A stretch of 64,000 nt of DNA, from the NCBI GenBank assembly GCA_032622095.1, contig CP136067.1:1426001-1490000 (forward strand), written 5' to 3'. Both the position numbers and the translations under genes were made by a program. Positions 33,706 to 44,539 of this stretch are shown here, in pieces; position 1 is the first letter of the stretch; each line of letters starts with the position of its first letter. The notes under the pieces are model-generated. The model did not search any database. It was not told the origin of the DNA and saw only the letters and a program-made list of their open reading frames with translations. The DNA is from Siphonodentalium dalli (taxonomy: Eukaryota; Mollusca; Scaphopoda; Gadilida; Siphonodentaliidae).

Positions 33706-34420
33706 TGTCCCCCGAAAAAAATTTCTGTCCGTGCTTCCGTCCGGAAATTGTTTCCGGATGATAACTTTAGTTTCGGTTATTAGATTATTAGATCAAAAGC
33801 AAATTTCATAGGTGAGTTTATCAGACCAAAATACAGGTCAAGTTCGAATATGGGTTTGCTCCGCCCATTTTTGCGAGAGTTATGGCCCTTTTTTTTACTT
33901 AGAATCTTGTAATTTTATGGTTTCCTGATGATAACTTCAGTTTGTGTGATCAAATCTGAACCAAATTTGGTATGTGAGTTTATCAACCCTATATACTGGT
34001 CAAGTTCGAATATGGGTTTTGCGAGAGTTATGGCCCTTTTTCGACTTTGAATCCTGTCAATTTCATGTTTCCGGATGATAACTTCAGTTTGTTTGATAAT
34101 ATCTGAACCAAATTTGGAATGTGCGTTTATCAGCTCGAAATACAGGTCATGTTCACATATGGGTACAATCCGCCCATTTTCGCTAGAGTTATGGCCCTTT
34201 TTTTACTTAGAATCCTGTTGATTTCTGGGTAACAAATAACACAGCCAGCATAAATGAAGGTAACATTAACAAATAAATATCTAGAGTTTGCCGTGTACCA
34301 TTTCAGGGGAGACAGGTTGGATTGTTCTGAAATAGTATCGTATTTAGGGTCCTTGTTATTTTTTTCAGTAAAGCTGATGCCCCCAATGAAGCCACTTTTT
34401 CGAGGGACACTGTGGCCGGA
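33706..34420 (-). repeat. GGGGCATAACTC monomer array, inverted copy
   Basis: Inverse of the 4690-7510 family. Three to four monomers carry TTTCCGGATGATAACTT, TCAAGTTCGAATATGGGTTT and GAGAGTTATGGCCCTTTTT. It starts with GTCCCCCGAAAA and ends near CGAGGGACACTGTGGCCGG, the same terminal types seen in the direct copies. Frames at 34130-34538 on both strands are repeat products. Confidence 0.8.
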
Positions 34421-35630
34421 CAGCCTTTTATTCTTTACATTGTATACTAACATCCTCTTGAGTATGAGTATGCATGTATGTTATCAAAAAGATTCCCAAG
34501 ATCCATGGCTATCAAATTATCATAATTATTCTGTATAATAACATATACATATATAATGATGTTCAAGACATAATTAAATATCTATATCGTCTATGTGTAT
34601 GTGTGTGTGTATAGCTTTTGGCACATTTATAAATTTTCAACCATGTGTCCAATGTAACCCAAATTTGGACCACAGCTCTATTATGTCGTAAAAGATGATT
34701 CATAAAATTTCAAGCAGATCAGCTGAGTAGATAGGTAAAACAAAATCTGAGATCTAACGTGGTCCCCAAATGCAGTATTTGCACTTTGTTTTTGCCTTGT
34801 AAATTGAGGCCCGCAGTGTGCTATCATGCTTCTCATTAGATTTTCAAGTCTAACGGTAGCTATTGGAGGCTGTTACATGTTAATAACCTGTTCATGACTG
34901 GGGGCTTCCTGAAATTTTTTGAAAACCCTGTGCCAATGCGTTCTCTTTTATATGTGGGTCTCCCATAGGAAGCCCTGCATATAAAAGAGAATACATTTGC
35001 CTAATAATATTTACCTTGACCTTGTAAGCCAGTGCATTCTCTTATATATGCGAGGCTCCCTATGTGAGACTCTAGTCACTCTAATATATAAGATAATGCA
35101 CTGGTACAGGATTGTTAATGCCACACCAGCGCAGCTCCCATCATGAAATGGTTAAGTTAATTATAGGACTTCAGTGTAACAGTTGCGCTTAAGCAGAATT
35201 CAATTGCCATAACATGCTTTCACCAATAAACCATCAAAAAATTGTCACCTACTGTATTGCCTTTGAAAATTGCATGTCTCTTACAGCATTTGTCGGTAAT
35301 AATTCTGGACCAAATGACAAATAATCATTAACAATACGGATGGCATTCATGCTGGGTATTGCTGTTAAATTAGTCACATTTGTTAATTAAAACTGCCATA
35401 AACACTAAACAGAGAGAGCAACTTTGTTCTTATAACAATCATAAATATCTCATAAATCGCATGTTATTGTCAAGATCGTATATTATATAATCCTTATGTA
35501 AACAAAAGCCAAATTATATAACAGAAAGCTATGAATAAACGCTCGGAACCAGACAAAGTCGTACAAAAATAATATTCATAGTGGCGTGAACATCAATATC
35601 ATTCCTAACACCATCATTATATCCCTTTTT
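34421..35630. other. Intergenic DNA with two hairpins
   Basis: Hairpin arms TTCTCTTTTATATG and CATATAAAAGAGAA lie at 34938-34998. GTGCATTCTCTTATATAT and ATATATAAGATAATGCAC lie at 35031-35113. Both belong to the dispersed element seen at 28505-28640. Nothing else can be named. Confidence 0.5.
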
Positions 35631-36219
35631 AGCTCAACTTACTTTGTAAGTTTGAGCTATTTCCATGGTTTGGCGTCCGTCGTCCGTGTGTGCATGTATG
35701 CGTGTGTCCGTCAACAATTTCCTTTGGCGCGGGCTACAGGTCATACCTTTGATCTGATCTTTATGAGATTTGTCATGAATGTTGACATTGACATGTAGAT
35801 GGGAATGAGTCATTTTGGTGTCAATCGGCCAAAAAGATGGCCACCAGCAGCCATCTTGGAGATTTCAAAATGCAATCCATTGGCGCGGGCTACAGGTCGT
35901 ACTGTTCTTCTGATCATGGATGTTAATATTGACATGTAGATGGGAACGAGTGATTTTGGTGTCTTTCGGCTAAAAAACTTGGCCGCCAGCAGCCATATTG
36001 GATTTTACTCTTTTCATGACTAAATTCTTCGGCACACCCAACATGCCACATCAATCATCCAAACTTCATATGGTACTTCGGGTGACCTCTAGATGGGGTC
36101 TGTCCAATTTTTCAGAAATTTGTTAAAAAAGGTGGCCGTCTGAAGTTTGACTTTCCTTCTTCTTTATCATTATATTGACAGCTCAGCATCGAATTATTAA
36201 CACCTCCCCAAGTTGAGCT
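35631..36219 (+). repeat. AGCTCAACTT-ended repeat element, copy 1
   Basis: Starts TTTTTAGCTCAACTT, followed by GTTTGAGCTATT...GGCGTCCGTCGTCCGT, and ends CAAGTTGAGCTACAG, so the tips are inverted. Inside, a block with GGCGCGGGCTACAGGTC, TTGACATGTAGATGGGAA and GCCAGCAGCCAT is repeated twice (about 35727 and 35882). It forms a head-to-tail pair with 36240-36912. Confidence 0.75.
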
Positions 36220-36239
36220 ACAGAGTCAATGAAAATTTG

Positions 36240-36912
36240 TAAAGTTTGAGCTATTGCTGTGGGTTGGTGTCCGTCGTCTGTCTGTACATCCGTCTGCCAA
36301 CAATTTTCGTTGGTTCACCCTACATGCCACATCCCTCACCCAATCATCATCAGTCTTCATATGGATATTCGGGGTGACTTTCCAAAATGCGTTAAAAAAC
36401 ATGGCTGCTGGCAGCCATTTTGAATTTAAAATTTGAATCCATCGGCACACCCTGCAACCCGCATTTATAAACAAATTTGTTTTGAACATTTACATGCATA
36501 TTTAGGATCATCTCTAGATGGGAGCTGTCTAATTTTAGTGATTTTTGATGAAAACATAGCTGCTGGCAGTGACAGGCAGTCATCTTGGATTTAACTTTTT
36601 GCGCTACTAAATCATTTTTGGCACGCCCTATGAACCACATCCCTCATCTAATCATCACCAAACTTTATATGGATATTCATGGTAACTTCCAGAAATTTGT
36701 TAAATAACATGGCTGCCAGAAGCCATCTTGGATTTCAAATTAGAATCAATCAGCAAACCTTTCACCCCACATTTATTGGTGAAATGTTTCAAATGAAAAT
36801 AATTTCATCTATACAATACAAGACCTTTACTGTAACTCTTTGGCTTTCCTTCTTTATAATTCTATTCATTGCTCATCAAAAAATAAACTCCTACCCAAGT
36901 TGAGCTACAGTG
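36240..36912 (+). repeat. AGCTCAACTT-ended repeat element, copy 2
   Basis: Starts AAAGTTTGAGCTATTGCTGT, with GTGTCCGTCGTCTGTCTG next, and ends CCCAAGTTGAGCTACAGTGT. It carries three to four copies of ACATGGCTGC(T/C)(G/A)G(C/A)AGCCAT-like blocks. Frames at 36226-36903 on both strands arise from these blocks. A related terminus (AAGCTGAGCTACAGTGTTAT) occurs alone at about 39683. Confidence 0.75.
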
Positions 36913-37816
36913 TCATTGATACTTTCATTTTTGTATTGGGTCGATAAAATTAGTAGGGGCAAATGTCTCGACAGGGGGTGGGTGGGTTACCGGAAACAAC
37001 TCTATTTTTTCTTAGACCTATCTCAACAATAATTGTCTAATATATTAACACCAGGCAAATGCATGTATATAACACCTTGATCATGTTCAGACCAACGATC
37101 CATGAGAACCCATTTCTATATAATATTAATATCTGTACCCATACGAATGAAGCGAATGATGCGTATACTGGAATGTGGATTTATTATGCCCCGACCCCTG
37201 ACAGACGTGCAGGGCATATAATAGTACATGTAGTCGAGGGCTGTGTCCATTCATCTACCAGTCTGTCTGTATGCACATATCACCTTGTAAATCAGGTGCT
37301 ATACTTATAATAGTTCAGTGTCCTTCGGCATGGTGATAGCTCATATTTGGGGGAATGAAGGGACTACAGGTGTTGTGCACTCATGTTTCTCAGTTGCGGT
37401 TCTTATTGGACCTTGTTGAAATATATTGAATTCACACCCCAATCACAACTACATCAATATCCAGTAAACTGATGTCAAAAGTAGCTTTTGATTCTAAAAA
37501 TAATAGGTTTTTGAGCGGTGTTTACTATTATTCCAGCTCCAGGCTAATCCATATGTGATTACAGGATATGGTAAACAAACCCACATAGTTGAGGCAGGTG
37601 CAAAATGGTACATGCTTACCTCTGAACAGTCAGCAATCAAATTACATGTACACATGTACATGTATATGACTTGAATTTGTGTCAAGATGCAAACTCATGC
37701 CCTCATTCAATCAGGGATGGGTATTTTCAATTTATAGTGGGAAATAGTAATTCTATGATGTCGAATTGAATGGGGCATTTTGATGAGTGAAATATTTTGA
37801 CATTTGTTATTTCCAG
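36913..37816. other. Probable intron or intergenic DNA
   Basis: A solo fragment of the Harbinger-like end (GGTTACCGGAAACAACTCTATT, with AGACCTA) occurs at about 36980-37022. TACATGTA/ACATGTAC palindromes cluster at 37640-37670. No gene is seen. Confidence 0.4.
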
Positions 37817-37903
37817 ATACAGGTGCTGTATTCATACAACCAACTCATTCTCCATAAGTTGAAGCCGTATGCATTTGAAGTTGGTCAGACCATTGATAAA
37901 TGA
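37817..37903 (+). CDS. Candidate coding exon, unknown protein
   Basis: After an acceptor-like TTTGTTATTTCCAG an open frame encodes 28 residues, including QVLYSYNQLILHKLKPYAFE, and ends with TGA (37901-37903). A strong donor-like CGA/GTAAGT at 37934-37941 lies downstream, but no single frame stays open from this acceptor to that donor. Either this is a terminal exon, or the real exon is in another frame (a frame reading MHLKLVRPLINDCGDSFLSF is open to the donor). Its phase does not join simply to 32737-32822. Low confidence. Confidence 0.2.
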   Translation: MQVLYSYNQLILHKLKPYAFEVGQTIDK

Positions 37904-37941
37904 TTGTGGAGATTCGTTTTTGAGTTTTCATCGAGTAAGTA

Positions 37942-39749
37942 TTAATTATCATAATTTACCACTGGGACAGCACACTAGCTTTAACTCTTTCTATACTAAA
38001 ATTAGATACTCATTGATGAGTAGTTCCCATACGAAATGTTCAGGTAATAAGTTCAAATGACCTTTGGTTTGTTGGAACTTATTATCTGAATATATCCTTC
38101 TATTAAATAGGACTTCCTTCTTTTGTCTGCTTATTTTTCCTGACCACCCCTCATATTAATAATAGGCAATTGCAATGTATACTTTCAATACTTATTGAGA
38201 GACTCCATTTAGTATACAAAGGGTTAATGTGCTAAAAATAACACTGAGTATCAACTTCAGAACTTTCATGTCAAATACCAAACTCAGTAGCAAATTCTTT
38301 CACAATGTCTGCTAGGAACAGAGCAAATTTTCGCAACATGCATGATCTGTTGAATATGCCCAGGTGGGGCTGAGGCGGAGGGTGATGTCTAAAATATGTT
38401 ACCTCATATTCAGAGTGTGGCCACATGATACACTGAATGCATATTTTATTTATGTTAATGCTAACAGATTTCTGTGTAGATGTCATTCTGTTCAAATAAT
38501 GAGACTCCCAAGAATATATTTATCAACTACAAAACACATAATTATTCTCCTCATAGTCATACTTGAAAGAACTTTAATTTAGCCTATTCTGTACTAAATA
38601 CTCACTGACTACTAGTTTCTCATGTAATGTTTCAACAAAATTTCAACAATTTGGAGTTTTAAAAGCTGCGTACTTGGATTTTCATTTAAAGATGGTCTAT
38701 CTCTTCCTATATCAAGTTTTATATAGTTTCCTGTGTATAAAATAAATATGAATCGAAGACCCCTGTCTCGAAACGCTTTTAACAATTGATATTTTTTTAT
38801 TTAACAAGAGGGAGAACTCAACCCCCACGATCATCACGTGAAAACTTTGTGAACATCTGTTCTAAAAATAGTAATGAAATATTGTCCCATTTGATATAAG
38901 AAAATATTGATATAAAATCAAAATTAATCGATAGAAGCATTTCTGGATAGGTGTCTTCGACATGTTTATTATTTTATGCACTGGAATCTATATACAACAT
39001 ATTCAGGAAGAATATACCATCATTAAAATTTTGTTTTCTTCTATTTTTTCCTTTTTTTTACATTACATATCATACTACCAATGATGACTATATGGAACCC
39101 ACATGTCATGTTTAATTGATAAATTCATGTATACGTCAATTGTTTCACTCTGGCAGAACTGGAAGACAAATATAATTGATAATGACAATGTTTAATGAGT
39201 TATTACTTTGTTTTATGTCAAAAGTTCTTGATTATTTTACATACATTTATATGTGCAGCCATTATGTCTGGTATTTGGAAGCTATGTGTTGGCCTCCTGT
39301 TACATGACATCATGCGAATGAGCAAAAAAATGAGCTTTATAAAACAAACAGAGATCAATGTAATTATCAATTATTCCAGCGATAATACGATGAAACTGAT
39401 TAATATGACTTCAATGGTATTTTTGCTTGTTTTCCCAAATATAGATATAGATGTACAAAAACATGACAAATTCCGAATATTAATACTGTTTGGTTATAAT
39501 TCATTTTGGGCACCCAAACTTCGGGCGACCAAACCTGTTGTAACAGGTTGCGAAATGGCCTAGATCTCTGCCTGATAATATGAATCCGGTTAACAGAGGG
39601 TATATTCTTCAATCCATTACTGGAAATGTTCAACTTTCCTCCTTTATCATTCCATTAACTTCTGTGAGAATTATGCCTCATATCCAAGCTGAGCTACAGT
39701 GTTATTAGCACGTTTATTAATGTATATCTCTATCGTCCATTATTTGCAG
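37942..39749. other. Probable intron or intergenic DNA
   Basis: Frames at 38271-38582 and 39195-39633 on both strands show no domain. The 39276-39310 segment (TTGGCCTCCTGTTACATGACATCAT) resembles 40023-40050, suggesting a dispersed repeat. Confidence 0.4.
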
Positions 39750-39877
39750 GTACGAGTAGGAACATGTTTGGAATTACATTGGAACTACAGAGAAGAAGTT
39801 CAACACGAACACCTAATATTGCGATTCCGGGCTCTGAGCTTGACGTGGCACAGTTCGATGTTCGTACTGAGAATTAA
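39750..39877 (+). CDS. Candidate 3'-terminal coding exon, unknown protein
   Basis: Preceded by the acceptor TTATTTGCAG. Starting with two bases (GT) that complete a codon, the frame gives 41 residues: TSRNMFGITLELQRR, then STRTPNIAIPGSELDVAQF, then DVRTEN and TAA at 39875-39877. The two-base start fits the one-base end of the 32737-32822 exon, giving a Gly at the junction. The hydrophilic tail is typical of a protein C terminus, and AATAAA occurs downstream at about 40690. A competing 141-codon frame (39699-40124) overlaps in another frame but runs into a dispersed repeat. The gene is not recognised. Confidence 0.35.
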
Positions 39878-42800
39878 AGGTTCACCATCGTACCAACATA
39901 TTACCCAGATCACCAGCATATATGCGTCAAAAGTTGTATCAAAGTCTATGTCTAGCTGGAAATTCTTTAACATGGTGATAAGGATGATGATCATCCAATC
40001 CAAGACAACTGTTTCATCATCTCTCGTTGGCCTCCTTTTTCATGATGTCATAATTGTCATTGAACAACGTTATGGAGAGAGCGATAGATTTTTGACATTT
40101 TCTGCTGATCATTCTTCGGAATAAGTTAAAATTTCTGTGAATGACCAGGACTATCATATGTTACTGTGGTGGATTGAAGATAACATGGGGTGACAATGAC
40201 AGCTTCCTGCCTATGTTCAACCTCGTCGCTTCGCAACTCAGTTGAACATAAACCCCAAGCCATCAAGGTCACACCATGCTTCCGTCAGTCCAACAAAATA
40301 ACTAATAATAATAATAATACATGACATATGTATATCTTTCAATCTTTGTACCATTTAATTAAATAAGCTGATATTGGCATCACAGGGATAATTGAAGCTC
40401 AAATTGAAAGTCGAAAATCTGTGACAACATATGAAATTGCCCTTTTTCAGTGCAATGTTTTCCTCTAGTGATGTTCCGGTAATGAAAAAGTCCATCGGAC
40501 CGATTTCCGATAACTGGAGGCACAATCGGTTGATTTCCGATTCTGTGCGTTTGTTCCTATAATGGACCTATATACACCCATTGCACTCCATATTGCACTC
40601 CATTGCACTCCATACTTCGCGTATGTGCATGCATAACTTATATGTTTAATTTCATTTGTTCATACTCGTATATCTTATCGATGAAAAGAGCAATAAATCT
40701 ATCTATCTATCCCTGTATAGTTTCAAAGCCAAATACATCAAAAGATATATATACACTGTCGTGAAAGTATATCGTAGAATAAGTCTGAGTAAACTGATGT
40801 ATGTATTCTTTTTCAAAGTGTATCTTATAATCTCATTTGAATACAGAGCAAATGGTAGGATTTGACAAAGGTTTTCAAAATCTGATATGATCAAATAGAC
40901 AATTTTGGGGCTATCTGGGCTATAGGCCTATTGTGCCATCAATGAAAACATGCCTCTTGTGAAATAGTATTCCTTGAACTATCATAAAATATAGGATGGA
41001 TTCTCATCTAACTGAAAAGTTACACAAACTTCGCCTTTCAACTTGTTGGGATCATGGTACATTAATATGTAGGGGCCTAGAACACTCTAAAACTGTTGCG
41101 TGTCACCTGTAAGAGTTTATTTCTATTATTTCATGTATTAATTTCAATATCATTGATGTACATTGATGTACAATTGATGTACAATGCTTGTGTATTTATA
41201 TACAATGTACACCGGTTCTAATTAAAATTACACTCTTGAACAAGCTATGCATTACAGAGTCTAAAGAAAATATCTGGAAATTGCATTATCACCAATAATC
41301 TTTACATCAGTGTCAGTCAATCACAACACTTAACATTTGACAATTTTCAGCGACTCCAGAGTTTCTCTAGACATAGCTAAAATAGCTTAATACATTTCCT
41401 GTCATATCTGGTCACATTGATAATTTCACAGTGTTTCCAAATTTAGAGATTACAACAACTAATTAAACACTAATGTGTGTCTATTTGAAGGGTCCAGAAT
41501 TGATCAGTAATACACATCAAGGAGAATAGAATTAAGTATTTCCAAGAGTTTCAACAGTTAGCACCCGTTTTCTTATTCGCCAAAACGAAAGTGACAGGAG
41601 ATAACAACCTGTCAATCGTAAACAGTGCGCTATGATGTCATATGGCAGGAATTGCATGCAGAAGCTATTTATAGTGATGCCTATTTGACTGATAGTTATA
41701 TTCATTAGACTCGGTGATGCATAGTTTATTCGAGAGCCCAATTTTGATTGCCGGTAGTACTATTTATAAACATGTGTCAGGAGATATACACATGGAAAAC
41801 TTGTTGGTTCTTTTGTAATGACAAGACACAACAGGTGTAACCGTGTATCATCATGTCCAATTGGTCATCTGTATCAGTTGATAACACATGCATGCTGTGA
41901 ACATGTGATTAGAATGCAGGGGCATTTTCATTGACTCTGTAAGCTCTGCTCTTTGTAAATATACCAGAAATCAAAATTCGCAATGCAGAAAATGATGGGC
42001 GCAGTGCTTGTTCAGCTGAAGTCGGGTTGAGATAAGAATAATATTATCCATCATGACCGGTCATGTGTGATGAAAAGATCTCACCCCGAGGGCCCAGATA
42101 TTTCAGTTGAACACGAGGCTTGCCAATTGTCCAGACCAAATATCTTACCCCGAAGATGACATTTTTCGATGCCCACATCCCAGGTCATGATGAATTATTT
42201 TTCTCCCAACCCAAGAGCCCCATACTATTTTTTTTTCCATAGTTTCATAATGGTACATCTGGGGAGAAATCTCATGCTATATTTGTGATTATATTAAATG
42301 ATTTTGGTATATACTGGAAAAGCAAAGCACGTTATCCACACAAGCTAGGTTAATAGGTTTGAGTGAAATATACATGGCTCATGAAAACGACATGGCTATG
42401 TCAGCATTGCTCCTGGCATGAATTCTGAGAAACCTGGCATGAATTTCTGAGAAATGCTTGTATTGATATGAACTGGGTTTGCCAAGAGAAATGTCCTTAC
42501 CATGGAAAGGTGAACATGTTTATTTGACAGAAAAAATGTTTTGATGCGTTCGGCGATTTGTTGCAACAATACAAATTTTCAAAAGTCTTAACTACTTCGT
42601 TCGTAAATTGTGGCACGCCTCAGTATTGCTAACAAAATGTACATGTACTGTAGAACTAATGAGCCTATTTGATGGCTAGATATTGAGTTTTAAAAGTTTG
42701 TTCACATATTCACTTTCTGTCAGCAATTTTGACTAAAAGGTGATTGATATTTTCTTTGACGACATGAGGGGTGTGTTTTGCTTCAAGTGGACTACATATT

Positions 42801-43790
42801 GTCAAAATTATATTTAAAAAAGGATTTTTTGCTTAGCCACGTGCATGAGCCGAGGCAATTCTGCTCGACTGAAATGGTATTAAAGAGACGACAATACTAT
42901 TTCGGATGCCATGCACTTGGTGTCTCAATGCACTTAAAGTGGGAGAGTGGCTCCGCCCAGTTGTGACGAGGGATACTAATATTACCATGCCCGCCAGTCA
43001 CTGGGTCGAAGACTGAAATGTCTGAAGGGTGCTTCCATCTGTTTTTTATTGGTTAAAGCTTAATACTATTTCGAAAATGTCTAGGTTCTTTGGAATTATT
43101 TATAGTGACGTGTAGTCCACAAGATAAACACACACAAATATACTATAATTATAGTTTATAGTTATAACAGAAGGGCGTGGGACAAACACTCAATTGCATA
43201 TGAACGACAGACCCATTAGTGCATGCTCCCATTAGTATCAAAGACCACAAAGGTATCAAACCAATCGACAATCATTGATTTACGAGTATCTTTAAAATGG
43301 AGAAAAACGCCCCGAAATGGAATGTTTTGTTTGTTGTTTTGTTTAAAGAACCAGGATTCGATCATAGGGCCTTATTTTCATTTTCAGCGCCAATGTTGTG
43401 TAAATATCTCCAGTGTAACATGGTTATCAATTTATTGAGTTAAATTACCTCAAATGTCTCATTTCATTACGCAAGCTCTGTATTGCAGACAAATTCCATG
43501 CAATGAACATACATAGATGCATAAAGTAATAATTTTATTGGAAAATCTAGTGAGAACATTTCTGAAACATCAAAGACCTTCATTTCTCTTATTATTCCTG
43601 GTAAGAACATTGTGTTGCAATTAGTTCAAGCTAAAACCATAAATGCTCTGAAAGTTCTATATGTATATATTATTTTGGATTTTTTAAATAAATAATTAAA
43701 TTGTTTTCTCCATTGTTATTTGATCCACATGTCATTACTACATGTATCTGTATAGGCAAGAACCGTGCAATTCAATCTATACATTTGAAG
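39878..43790. other. Long stretch without a supported gene
   Basis: AT-rich sequence with scattered TACATGTA palindromes, a (TCTA)n run at about 40698-40711, GATGTACAATTGATGTAC doublings near 41155-41185, and no splice-bounded open frame I trust. Frames at 40656, 41532 and 42778 are short and domainless. Confidence 0.4.
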
Positions 43791-43829
43791 ATTAATTTTG
43801 GCTTAGAATGGGCTCAACCATCCTTTCTT

Positions 43830-44536
43830 CTCCGTGGAGGTAACATCTTTGTGCTCTGTCACTCTTGGAGGGTACTTTGTACACCTAGAGTGTCAGAGTG
43901 CCATCACCCGAGATTGTTCATGTTAGCTCTCTTGAGTGATATGTTGCCTCCCCGGTGAGGGAACATCCTAATGCTCAACTGATGCTACTCAGTCTCTTCT
44001 TGGTGTGTAAATTTGCACACCAAGAGTGTCAGAGTGGCTCTCCAAAAACTGCAAGGTTGCCTCTCCGGGGAGGTAAAATATGAACTCTCCTTGGGGGGGG
44101 GGGGGGGGTTGGCTAAACTTTTTTGGGGGGGGGGGGGGGGGGGTTGGCTAAACTGCATCCCGGATGTGGCTCTCCAAAAACTGCAAGGTTGCCTCTCCGG
44201 GAGGTAAAATATGAACTCTCCTTCGGGGGGGGGGGGGGTGGCTAAATTACATCCCGGAGGGGCACTATTTCACCATCACTCCAAAAGGGGTAGATTATAA
44301 CCTCTCCATGGGGGTCGTCTTTGCCCCTCCTGAGTGATTACGTATATCTCCCACTGAGTGACAAATTGTGCTTCGACGGGGATGAACTTGGGTCACATGA
44401 GGGACAAATTGTTCCTCGGCTCCTATCACCCCAATGGAGAAGCAAGTTAGCCTTTTGGAGAGTAGGTGAAATAGTGCACCTCAAGAGATGCAAATATTGC
44501 CTCTTCGAGGAGCAATATTGCATCCCCATTATTTAG
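43830..44536 (+). repeat. Degenerate GAGTGTCAGAGTGGC / CCTCTCCGGGGAGG repeats with poly(G)
   Basis: A 130 bp direct duplication (GGCTCTCCAAAAACTGCAAG followed by GTTGCCTCTCCGG and GAGGTAAAATATGAACTCTCC) lies at 44034 and 44164. Each copy is followed by a G homopolymer (44094-44108, 44125-44143, 44225-44238). Weaker relatives of the unit extend from about 43830 to 44530. It abuts the broken end of the retrotransposon at about 44540. Frames in it are Gly-rich artefacts. Confidence 0.75.
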
Positions 44537-44539
44537 AAT

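Noticed and set aside
39699-40124. 141-codon plus-strand frame
   Set aside because: It runs through a splice acceptor into a dispersed repeat (TTGGCCTCCTTTTTCATGATG type) and has no domain; the overlapping 39750-39877 frame fits exon structure better.
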